Part shown: piece by piece, positions 8,350-15,787 of the stretch | Layout of the letters: every line of letters starts with the position of its first letter | Position numbering within the stretch: the stretch's first letter is position 1 | The notes under the pieces: model-generated | Database searches by the model: none | What the model was told of the DNA's origin: nothing | Seen by the model: the letters and a program-made list of their open reading frames with translations, nothing else | Source: Flavobacterium dankookense | Lineage (GTDB): Bacteria > Bacteroidota > Bacteroidia > Flavobacteriales > Flavobacteriaceae | Length of the DNA: 64,000 nt | Reading direction: 5' to 3' | Assembly: GCF_004362665.1 (NCBI RefSeq) | Contig: NZ_SNXR01000012.1 | Span: 531,308-595,307, forward strand | Program-made: the position numbers and the translations under genes

Positions 8350-9372
8350 ATGAAATCGAAAGCCACATTAAAACAAATAGCAAAAGAATTAGGAGTTTCA
8401 GTTTCTACTGTTTCTAAAGCTTTAAATGGAAGTCCTGAAATCAGTGAACCAACGAAACAGCGCGTTCAGGAATATGCAAAACTGAAAAATTATAAGCCAA
8501 ACGTAATTGGTTTAAACCTAAAAAATAGAAGAACTAGAACTATAGGAGTAATAATTCCTAATATTTTGAATTCATTTTTTGCCAAAGTTTTTAGTGGTAT
8601 TGAAAAAGTTTGCGATGAAAAAGGATATAAAGTCATCACTTGTATTTCAAATGAATCATTGGAAAAAGAAATTAACGCGCTCGAAATGTTGAGTAACGGA
8701 ACGATAGATGGTTTTATTCTTTCCATTTCTGAAGAATCTCAAAAACTTCAAAGCTTCAATCATTTTAAAGAAATTATAAATGACGGAACACCAATCGTAA
8801 TGTTTGATAGAATTGCTGATGAAGTTAATTGCGACAAAGTTATTGTGGATGATTATGAGTCGGCAATCAACGCCATGGAACATTTAATAAAAACTGGTTG
8901 TAAAAAAATAGCGTTATTATCAGCAATTGATAATTTGAGTGTTGGAAAACTCCGAGCCAAAGGTTTTTTCAAAGCACTTGAAGCAAACGGATTACAAGTA
9001 GATGAAAATTTAGTCATATTAACTAATAATAATGAAGAATTCAATTCCAAAATTGGAGGTTTCTTTATTAAAAATAAACCTGATGGTGTTTTCGCAGTCG
9101 ATGAACATGCTTCCGTTACAGCATTAAAATTAGGGATTCAAAACGGATATAAAATTCCACAAGATTTATCAATTATCGGTTTTGCCGATGGTGTTTGGTC
9201 GCGAAGAATGACACCAAGTCTTTCAACCGTTAGTCAGCATGGTCCAGAAATCGGCGAAGTTGCTGCTCAATTATTGATTGATAAACTCGAAAGTAATGAT
9301 GAAAATTTGACTTTTTCTACTACAACAATCAAAACAGAATTACGACAAAGAGACTCAACCAAAAAGATTTAG
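8350..9372 (+). CDS. LacI-family transcriptional regulator
   Basis: 340 residues from ATG 8350; an upstream ATG at 8320 would add ten residues before the conserved helix-turn-helix and is less likely. The N-terminal DNA-binding region reads ATLKQIAKELGVSVSTVSKAL with NGSPEISEPTKQRV and the hinge YKPNVIGLNLK. The rest is a periplasmic-binding-protein-like sensor domain (TIGVIIPNILNSFFAKVFSG, PIVMFDRI, IIGFADG). Such proteins usually sense a sugar and control carbohydrate genes, but no sugar genes flank it here, so its target is probably elsewhere. The neighbouring ankyrin gene starts 47 bases downstream. The family is certain; the ligand is unknown. Confidence 0.92.
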   Translation: MKSKATLKQIAKELGVSVSTVSKALNGSPEISEPTKQRVQEYAKLKNYKPNVIGLNLKNRRTRTIGVIIPNILNSFFAKVFSGIEKVCDEKGYKVITCISNESLEKEINALEMLSNGTIDGFILSISEESQKLQSFNHFKEIINDGTPIVMFDRIADEVNCDKVIVDDYESAINAMEHLIKTGCKKIALLSAIDNLSVGKLRAKGFFKALEANGLQVDENLVILTNNNEEFNSKIGGFFIKNKPDGVFAVDEHASVTALKLGIQNGYKIPQDLSIIGFADGVWSRRMTPSLSTVSQHGPEIGEVAAQLLIDKLESNDENLTFSTTTIKTELRQRDSTKKI

Positions 9373-9419
9373 AAAATTGGCGCAACCTTTTCAAAATTTT
9401 AACATCTGTTAAATTAATT

Positions 9420-9947
9420 ATGTATTCAAAATCTTTTTTATCGCTTTTAATACTTTTTCTCTTTTCTTCTTATGCAGTTGCTCAAGAAAAGCTAGATGCG
9501 TTTGAAATTGCTAGAAAAGGAACAGTTGATAATGCAAAAGAATTGCTTAAAAACAATCCAAAAGCTTTTAATGTTGTTAATGATGAAGGTTTTTCGCCTT
9601 TGATTTTAGCTTGCTACAGAGGAAACAATAATGTAGCTAAGTTTTTAATTGAGAACAATTACGAAATTAATAGCAAAAGTAAAATGGGAACTCCTTTAAT
9701 GGCAGCAATAGTTAAAGGGAATAATGAAATTGCAAAACTATTAATAGAAAATAAAGTAGATGTTAATGCTGAAGATGAAAATGGAACTACAGCCTTAATT
9801 TATTCAGTACAGTTTGGCAATAAGCAAATTTTAAAACTGCTACTTGAAAATAATGTAGACAAAACGCACAAAGACAACAAAGGAAAAACAGCTTTTGAAT
9901 ATGCAGTTTTTTCAAAAAATGACGAAATTATCAATCTTTTAAAATAA
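9420..9947 (+). CDS. Exported ankyrin-repeat protein
   Basis: 175 residues. A signal peptide (MYSKSFLSLLILFLFSSYAV, then AQE) is followed by about four ankyrin repeats of ~33 residues: GFSPLILACYRGNNNVAKFL, GTPLMAAIVKGNNEIAKLLI, GTTALIYSVQFGNKQILKLL and GKTAFEYAVFSKNDEIINLL. Ankyrin repeats bind proteins; small periplasmic ones in bacteria are sometimes associated with oxidative-stress enzymes, but nothing here proves that. The stop codon is directly followed by the start region of the next gene, so the two form an operon. Domain content is seen; the partner is unknown. Confidence 0.88.
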   Translation: MYSKSFLSLLILFLFSSYAVAQEKLDAFEIARKGTVDNAKELLKNNPKAFNVVNDEGFSPLILACYRGNNNVAKFLIENNYEINSKSKMGTPLMAAIVKGNNEIAKLLIENKVDVNAEDENGTTALIYSVQFGNKQILKLLLENNVDKTHKDNKGKTAFEYAVFSKNDEIINLLK

Positions 9948-9953
9948 ATGTTT

Positions 9954-10748
9954 ATGAAAAAAACTTTACTTCTAATTACACTTATCAGCATCAGTACTTT
10001 TGCCCAGCAAAAAACAACAGGTTTAGTTAACCTGCTCAGTAACACAACTGCAACATTATTGTTAGATAATTCTGCTCAAACTGCTACACTTACCTTAACT
10101 GGACCAAACGACAGGTGGTTTGCGTTACAATTTGGCTCATTCCCAGATGATAGCGATGGAATGGGTGGTGGAATGGGTGATGGATTAGATTTAGTTTATT
10201 GGAATAATGTAACCTTGGTTGATGCCTCACACAATGGAATAGGAATTGCACCAACTCCTGATGCTACAAACAATTGGACTTTTATTTCAAACACTGATAA
10301 TTCTCCTTCAACTGGATTGAGAACAATAGTTTTTTCAAGACCTTTTAATACAGGTGATGCGAATGACTATCAATTTAATTTTAACGATAGTTCAATTGAT
10401 TTTGCATTTGCTAGAAGAAGTTCTGCTGGATATACTTTAAATAGTCATGGATTTTCTAATAGAGGATATGCTGTTGATGTATCATTGACAACTCTGGGTG
10501 TTGAAGATTTTTCTTTAAATGCAACTCAAATTTATCCAAATCCTTCAAATGGTGAGTTTTTAATTAAAGCAAAAACAACTTTGAGAGAAGTTAATGTTTA
10601 TTCACAAACTGGTACTTTTGTTAAAACAATTAAAGTGGAAGAATCAGACACAACTGAAATTAATATTAAAGGAATGCAAACAGGCGTTTATCTTTTAGAA
10701 TTAGTAAACGATACTGAAAAATCTTGGAAGAAAGTTATTGTAAAATAG
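9954..10748 (+). CDS. T9SS type A exported protein, possibly DOMON-like
   Basis: 264 residues from ATG 9954 (an ATG at 9948 would only prepend Met-Phe before the signal peptide MKKTLLLITLISISTFAQQ). The middle (about residues 20-175) is a beta-rich domain with WFALQFGSFPDDSDGMGGGM, TIVFSRPFNTGDANDYQF and FAFARRSSAGYTLNSHG, which resembles DOMON domains that bind haem or sugars; that assignment is tentative. The C-terminal ~75 residues are a type A T9SS sorting domain: IYPNPSNGEFLIKAK, VNVYSQTG, GVYLLELVND and a final KKVIVK. The protein is thus secreted or surface attached. It is translated right after the ankyrin gene. Confidence 0.85.
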   Translation: MKKTLLLITLISISTFAQQKTTGLVNLLSNTTATLLLDNSAQTATLTLTGPNDRWFALQFGSFPDDSDGMGGGMGDGLDLVYWNNVTLVDASHNGIGIAPTPDATNNWTFISNTDNSPSTGLRTIVFSRPFNTGDANDYQFNFNDSSIDFAFARRSSAGYTLNSHGFSNRGYAVDVSLTTLGVEDFSLNATQIYPNPSNGEFLIKAKTTLREVNVYSQTGTFVKTIKVEESDTTEINIKGMQTGVYLLELVNDTEKSWKKVIVK

Positions 10749-10764
10749 TCTACAACTTATATCA

Positions 10765-10798
10765 AAAAAAGCCGAAACAATTTAGTTTCGGCTTTTTT
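10765..10798. terminator. Bidirectional terminator
   Basis: 14-bp stem (AAAAAAGCCGAAAC, 10765-10778, with 10785-10798) and a 6-base loop, with A and T tracts on both sides. It serves the plus-strand T9SS gene ending at 10748 and the minus-strand serine hydrolase ending at 10815. Confidence 0.9.
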
Positions 10799-10814
10799 GT
10801 TTTAAAAATAAAAT

Positions 10815-12125
10815 TTATTCTTTAACAAATTCGAATTCCATTGTTCCTTGTTTGAAATTCATTTTATTTTCTCCAAATTTCAATTGAATCATAGCGGCTT
10901 CAAAAACAAATTCGGTTTCGCTTTTTGCGGTTAATTGAAATGAACTTTGCCCGGTTGCTTGCGCTAATAAATTGCCATTTTCAACAAAAACTTTAATTTT
11001 CATTGGAAATGCAGCCGATTTATACGTTCCTGAATATTGCTCCAAAATCGCTTTCGAAACCTCAAATTGCTTGAATTCTGGAAATGAATAGTCACTACCA
11101 TAAAACAAACTCAACACACCAATCATAATATCGTTTCTACTATAATTATCGCCATTTACAATAATAGCAAAACCTGTTTTATCCTCTGGATTATAACCTG
11201 CAGCGGCACGAAAGTTTTCAATTCCGCCAGTATGTCCATAGAATTTTCGGTCTTCAAATGGTGCAATAATTAATCCTTTTCCATAATAATTTTCCATAGA
11301 TTTCATTTGCTCCAAAGAAGATTTTGAAGTTAATTTACCTTCCAATAAAGCTTCTAAAAACAGATTCAAATCATCTGTTGTTGATACCATTGCGCCAGCT
11401 GCAAACGACAATGAACTATGCCATTCGGGTACTTTTGTCCAATTTTTTCCATCAAAAAAATAAGAGTTGCCTTCGTTCTTCGAAATATCAATTTTAGTTG
11501 GAAATAGCGTGTTTTTCAAACCTATTTTCTTAACAATTCGAGTATTTAGATTTTCGGAAAAACTTTTTTTGGTAATATCTTCAATGATATAACCGAGCAA
11601 ATTATAGTTGGAATTACTGTATTTGTGTTGCGAATTGGGTTCAAATGCAGAAGTGTAATTCTCTATTCGCTTTACCAAATCTTCCTTTTTATTTTCTACA
11701 TAAATGAATTCTCCAACCGTTGGATCGTCATTCAAAAAATCAGGAATTCCAGTTCGGTGATGCAACAAATGATGAATGGTAATTTTATCAGCGTTTGGAA
11801 TTTTTGGATAAAATTTTGAAAGTTTTGTCTCCAAAGTCAGTTTCTTTTCGTCAACCAATTGCATAATCATAGTTGCCGTAAAAGTTTTAGTAATTGAACC
11901 AATCTTCAATTTAGTGTTTGCGTCTAATTTTTTTCCGCTTTCAACATCAGCAAAACCATAGGCTTTACTAAAAACCATTTTACCTTTTTCGATTATGGAT
12001 AATTCGCCCATAAATTTATTATTGGTATTCAAAAAAGTCAACAAACTATCAATTTTTTGAAATTTCGTTTGTTGCGAAAATGCAAATGATGTTGATAATA
12101 ATAAAAGGAAAAGGAGTTTTTTCAT
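10815..12125 (-). CDS. Exported serine hydrolase, class C beta-lactamase fold
   Basis: 436 residues with signal peptide MKKLLFLLLLSTSFAFSQQ. The serine beta-lactamase/PBP-like fold is shown by the S-x-x-K motif in KIGSITKTFTATM, the YSN motif in HKYSNSNYNLLGYIIEDITK, and a C-terminal GHTGG in place of KTG, typical of the AmpC-like/esterase/D-peptidase group (Pfam Beta-lactamase). After about residue 330 there is a beta-rich tail. It probably hydrolyses an ester or D-amino-acid peptide in the periplasm; the lactamase label would over-predict resistance. The gene begins 3 bases after the DUF1493 gene stop, so the two are co-transcribed. Confidence 0.88.
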   Translation of the reverse strand: MKKLLFLLLLSTSFAFSQQTKFQKIDSLLTFLNTNNKFMGELSIIEKGKMVFSKAYGFADVESGKKLDANTKLKIGSITKTFTATMIMQLVDEKKLTLETKLSKFYPKIPNADKITIHHLLHHRTGIPDFLNDDPTVGEFIYVENKKEDLVKRIENYTSAFEPNSQHKYSNSNYNLLGYIIEDITKKSFSENLNTRIVKKIGLKNTLFPTKIDISKNEGNSYFFDGKNWTKVPEWHSSLSFAAGAMVSTTDDLNLFLEALLEGKLTSKSSLEQMKSMENYYGKGLIIAPFEDRKFYGHTGGIENFRAAAGYNPEDKTGFAIIVNGDNYSRNDIMIGVLSLFYGSDYSFPEFKQFEVSKAILEQYSGTYKSAAFPMKIKVFVENGNLLAQATGQSSFQLTAKSETEFVFEAAMIQLKFGENKMNFKQGTMEFEFVKE

Positions 12126-12128
12126 GGT

Positions 12129-12557
12129 TTAATTTAAATATTTTTTTGCTAAGGAAATAATTAGCCAAAATATTATAGTAATAAATAAAATAGAGTTTAT
12201 TATCATATCATATCGATATTTTGGTAATTTATGTTCAGGATAATCAATTTTCCATTTTTTGTCATTAGCAAATTTGGTTAACATTTTTGGTGTTATTGGA
12301 ATTTCTTTAACTCGTTGGTGAGGATTTTTCGAGAATAAACTACCTATGTTAAAGGTCAAACTTCCTTCTTCCTGATAATGAAAATACCAAAGAAAATTAC
12401 TCATGTCAACAGCATATTTTTCTGCATATTTTAATAGAAATTCATCACAGTCATCGCCATCAATTCCAACTTCTGAGAAAACATCAGAGTCAGAAGTAAG
12501 TTTTGTTTCCCAAAATTCTTTTTTGATGAAATCGATTATTTCTTGTTCAGTAATCAT
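12129..12557 (-). CDS. DUF1493 (acyl-carrier-like) membrane-anchored protein
   Basis: 142 residues from ATG 12557. A longer frame to 12647 exists only because it reads through a palindromic repeat, so I reject that extension. The N-terminal ITEQEIIDFIKKEF and SDVFSEVGIDGDDCDEFLLK resemble DUF1493, whose fold recalls acyl carrier proteins, although the Asp-Ser phosphopantetheine site is absent. The IPITPKMLTKFANDKKW segment also fits. A hydrophobic segment near the C-terminus (MIINSILFITIIFWLIISLA) suggests a tail anchor in the inner membrane. It precedes the serine hydrolase with a 3-base gap. The role is unknown. Confidence 0.75.
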   Translation of the reverse strand: MITEQEIIDFIKKEFWETKLTSDSDVFSEVGIDGDDCDEFLLKYAEKYAVDMSNFLWYFHYQEEGSLTFNIGSLFSKNPHQRVKEIPITPKMLTKFANDKKWKIDYPEHKLPKYRYDMIINSILFITIIFWLIISLAKKYLN

Positions 12558-12573
12558 AAAATTAATTTTGAAT

Positions 12574-12648
12574 TTTGTCATTTCGACGAAGGAGAAATCA
12601 CATAATCTAAATAATTTGATACGATTTCTCCTTCGTCGAAATGACAAA
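12574..12648. repeat. Perfect 26-bp inverted repeat (REP-like)
   Basis: Arms 12574-12599 and 12623-12648 are exact inverted copies, with core CATTTCGACGAAGGAGAAAT, separated by 23 bases. I recall near-identical GTCATTTCGACGAAGGAGAA elements as a frequent intergenic repeat in Flavobacterium. It sits just upstream of the DUF1493 start codon and downstream of polA, so its hairpin would lie in or before the DUF1493 leader. Confidence 0.8.
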
Positions 12649-12683
12649 GTTTCTCAACTGCTAACTGCCACTGAACACTAAAA

Positions 12684-15560
12684 TCAATGCGCTTCCAGCC
12701 AATTTTTCCCAACACCAATTTCAACATCTAATGGAACATCCATTTTGAAGGCGTTTTCCATTTCGTGTTTAATCATTGGTTTAATTTTCTCTAATTCGGA
12801 ATTGTGAACGTCAAATACAAGTTCGTCATGTACTTGCAATAACATCTTAGATTTCCAATTTTCGGAAGTTAGTTTTTTGTGAATATTAATCATCGCAATT
12901 TTGATAATATCGGCAGCCGAACCTTGAATTGGTGCATTTACTGCATTTCGTTCCGCGCCACTTTTCACCATCATATTGGCTGAATTGATGTCTTTTAAAT
13001 AGCGTCTTCTTCCTAAAACCGTTTGCACATAACCATGTTCTCTGGCGAAATCAACTTGATTTGACATATAAGATTTCAGTTTTGGATACGTTGCATAATA
13101 CGCATTAATCAACTCGGCACTTTCTTTACGAGAAAGCGATGTTTGATTAGAAAGTCCAAATGCTGAAACACCGTAAATGATTCCGAAATTCACTGTTTTG
13201 GCATTGCTACGTTGTTCTTTTGTAACTTCTTCTAACGGAACATTGAACACTTTTGCGGCAGTACTTCTATGAATATCTTCGTTATTTTGAAACGCTTTAA
13301 TCATGTTTTCTTCACCAGATAAAGCTGCGATAATTCGAAGTTCTATTTGCGAATAATCGGCAGAAACTAAGGTATAATTTTCATCACGAGCAATAAATGC
13401 TTTTCTAATCAATCTTCCTCTTTCTGTACGAATCGGAATATTTTGCAAGTTTGGATTATTAGAACTCAAACGACCTGTGGCTGCAACAGTTTGCATATAA
13501 TCGGTGTGCACGCGACCAGTTTTTTTATCGACTTGATTAGGTAAAGCATCGATGTAAGTACTTTGCAATTTCACCATTTGACGCCAGTCCAAAATATCTT
13601 TTACAATTTGGTGTTCATTGGCTAAATAACTCAAAACTTCTTCGCCAGTCGCATATTGACCGGTTTTGGTTTTCTTTTGTTTGGCACCACCAATTTTCAT
13701 TTTGTCAAATAAAACGTCTCCCAATTGTTTTGGTGAAGCCAAATTGAATTTCTCGCCAGCAGTTTCATATATTTTTTGTTCTAATTCTGAACTTTCTTTT
13801 GCCATTTCAACCGACATTTCTTTCAAAAACGGAACGTCAAGATTGATTCCTTCCAATTCCATTGCGGCTAAAACAGGAATTAACGGAATTTCGATTTCGT
13901 CAAATAACTTTTTGGTTTCGGCCTTATCTAAAATCGGACTGAAATTTTGTTTTAATTGATAGGTTACATCAGCATCTTCAGCAGCGTATTCTTTGATTTC
14001 TTCCAAAGCAACATCGCGCATTGATTTTTGATTCTTACCTTTTTTACCAATTAAATCTTCAATTGATTTTGGAGAATATTTTAAATAGGTTTCTGATAAA
14101 ACATCCATATTGTGACGCATATCAGGATTTATTAGATAATGCGCAATCATGGTATCGAATAATTTTCCTTTGATTTGAACACCGTAATTCGAAAGAATCT
14201 TCAAATCATATTTAATGTTCTGACCAATTTTTTCGATGGTTTCATTTTCAAAAAACGGCTTGAATTTATCTACCAAAACCTGAGCTTCTTCTTGATTTTC
14301 TGGAAAAGGAACATAGAAAGCTTCACCTTTTTGCCATGAAAATGACATTCCAACCAGTTCAGCATTCAAGGCATCAATTCCGGTGGTTTCGGTATCAAAA
14401 CAAACCGAAGTTTGATTGAGTAAATTTTGCAAAAACAATTTTGTACCCAATTCACCTTGAATAATCGTGTAATTATGATTGGTATTTTCTAACGTTGCAT
14501 AATTGGAATTGGTTTTGACTTCACCACTTTCCTCATCCGAAAATCCGAATAAATCAAATTGATCTTCGTTGGATTTTTTTGCTACTGTTTTCTTTTGTCC
14601 CGAAGTTTCGGGATGATTTTTGTCATTGCTAATGTCATTGCCATTGCCATTCGTGTCAATTTCGTCGTATTCTTTTCCAGTTCCGAAATATTTATCAAAC
14701 TGCGCTTTCATTTGACGAAATTCCAACTCTTGAAATAAAGCATCGGTTTTTTCAACATCAGGTTTAGAAAGCTCGAAATCTTCAGCATTAAATTCAACAG
14801 GACAATCCAATAAAATGGTTGCGAGTTTTTTTGACAATAATCCCAACTCGGCATTGGCTTCAATTTTATCTTTAATCGCACCTTTAAGTTCATGCGTATT
14901 TGCTAAAAGGTTTTCCATCGAACCATATTCTTTCAAGAATTTCTTAGCTGTTTTTTCTCCTACGCCAGGTAATCCCGGAATATTATCGGCTGCATCGCCC
15001 ATCATTCCTAAGAAATCGATGACTTGTTCTGGTCGTTCAATTTCAAATTTTTCTAACACTTCTGGAATTCCCCAAATTTCGATGTCGTTACCCATTCGAG
15101 CAGGTTTGTACATAAAAATATTTTCGGAAACCAATTGTGCAAAATCCTTATCGGGCGTAACCATATATACTTTGAAACCTTCTTTTTCGGCTTGTTTAGC
15201 CAACGTTCCAATTAAATCATCAGCTTCAAAACCTGCTTTTTCCATAATCGGAATGTGCATCGCTTTCAACAATTCTTGAATATATGGAACGGCTATTTTA
15301 ATCGCTTCGGGTGTTTCGTCACGATGCGCTTTATATTCTTGATACATTTCGTAACGATAATCGCTTCCACCTTTGTCAAAAGCTACGGCTAAATGATCGG
15401 GTTTTTCACGTTTGATAACGTCCATTAATGCATTCATAAATCCCATAATGGCCGAAGTATCCATTCCTTTAGAATTGATTCTAGGGTTTTTTATAAAGGC
15501 AAAATAGCCGCGAAAAATTAGTGCGTAAGCATCAAGAAGGTAAAGGCGTTTTTGTGACAT
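12684..15560 (-). CDS. polA: DNA polymerase I
   Basis: 958 residues from ATG 15560 (MSQKRLYLLDAYALIFRGYF); an in-frame ATG 42 bases upstream adds an unconserved stretch. It fills gaps after Okazaki primer removal and in excision repair. Three domains are present: 5'-3' exonuclease (1 to about 290, with GFEADDLIGTLAK and GMMGDAADNIPGLPGVGEKT), an active 3'-5' exonuclease (about 380-560; FDTETTG with Asp389/Glu391, and YAAEDADVTYQL), and the polymerase (about 570-958; VSADYSQIELR, the O-helix RSNAKTVNFGIIYGVSAFG, and QVHDELVFDV). The linker at about residues 305-365 is low complexity and contains a DNA palindrome. Confidence 0.97.
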   Translation of the reverse strand: MSQKRLYLLDAYALIFRGYFAFIKNPRINSKGMDTSAIMGFMNALMDVIKREKPDHLAVAFDKGGSDYRYEMYQEYKAHRDETPEAIKIAVPYIQELLKAMHIPIMEKAGFEADDLIGTLAKQAEKEGFKVYMVTPDKDFAQLVSENIFMYKPARMGNDIEIWGIPEVLEKFEIERPEQVIDFLGMMGDAADNIPGLPGVGEKTAKKFLKEYGSMENLLANTHELKGAIKDKIEANAELGLLSKKLATILLDCPVEFNAEDFELSKPDVEKTDALFQELEFRQMKAQFDKYFGTGKEYDEIDTNGNGNDISNDKNHPETSGQKKTVAKKSNEDQFDLFGFSDEESGEVKTNSNYATLENTNHNYTIIQGELGTKLFLQNLLNQTSVCFDTETTGIDALNAELVGMSFSWQKGEAFYVPFPENQEEAQVLVDKFKPFFENETIEKIGQNIKYDLKILSNYGVQIKGKLFDTMIAHYLINPDMRHNMDVLSETYLKYSPKSIEDLIGKKGKNQKSMRDVALEEIKEYAAEDADVTYQLKQNFSPILDKAETKKLFDEIEIPLIPVLAAMELEGINLDVPFLKEMSVEMAKESSELEQKIYETAGEKFNLASPKQLGDVLFDKMKIGGAKQKKTKTGQYATGEEVLSYLANEHQIVKDILDWRQMVKLQSTYIDALPNQVDKKTGRVHTDYMQTVAATGRLSSNNPNLQNIPIRTERGRLIRKAFIARDENYTLVSADYSQIELRIIAALSGEENMIKAFQNNEDIHRSTAAKVFNVPLEEVTKEQRSNAKTVNFGIIYGVSAFGLSNQTSLSRKESAELINAYYATYPKLKSYMSNQVDFAREHGYVQTVLGRRRYLKDINSANMMVKSGAERNAVNAPIQGSAADIIKIAMINIHKKLTSENWKSKMLLQVHDELVFDVHNSELEKIKPMIKHEMENAFKMDVPLDVEIGVGKNWLEAH
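14598..14613. repeat. Palindrome inside the polA linker
   Basis: TCCCGAAGTTTCGGGA forms a 7-bp stem with a 2-base centre. It lies in the interdomain linker (about residue 318), beside a run encoding DTNGNGNDISNDKN. Similar CCCGAA/TTCGGG palindromes are frequent in Flavobacterium intergenic repeats, so this may be a repeat captured in frame. Confidence 0.5.
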
Positions 15561-15683
15561 TTTATCATAATTAGACTGTAAAAATAACAAAGAAATCTTC
15601 ATTTCGTGAACTAAATTATACAGTTCATGAATTTTTAATACAACATCTTTTTATTACCGTTTTATTTGCAGTAAAAAAATAAA

Positions 15684-15785
15684 ATGGAAATAATTATTAA
15701 AAACTTTAATTTTAAATTTTTGCTTTTAGCGATTATTACACTTGCAATTATTGGATTGAATATTTATTATTTAATTTGTTTTTAG
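15684..15785 (+). CDS. Possible 33-residue single-pass membrane peptide
   Basis: ATG 15684 opens a 33-codon frame: MEIIIKNFNFKFLLLAIITL followed by AIIGLNIYYLICF and a TAG stop. It is a short basic N-terminus plus one membrane helix, a plausible small membrane protein. It lies between the divergent polA start and the end of the histidine kinase on the other strand. There is no strong promoter and no homolog I can name, and chance open frames of this size are common in AT-rich DNA. Confidence 0.25.
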   Translation: MEIIIKNFNFKFLLLAIITLAIIGLNIYYLICF

Positions 15786-15787
15786 TA

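Noticed and set aside
10815..12125. Antibiotic-resistance beta-lactamase
   Set aside because: The fold is right, but the KTG box is replaced by HTG and the length and C-terminal tail fit the broad serine-hydrolase/esterase group, so a resistance claim is not supported.
12558..12647. N-terminal extension of the DUF1493 protein
   Set aside because: The extra 30 codons read through the 26-bp inverted repeat and give a basic, unconserved peptide; ATG 12557 fits the family start.
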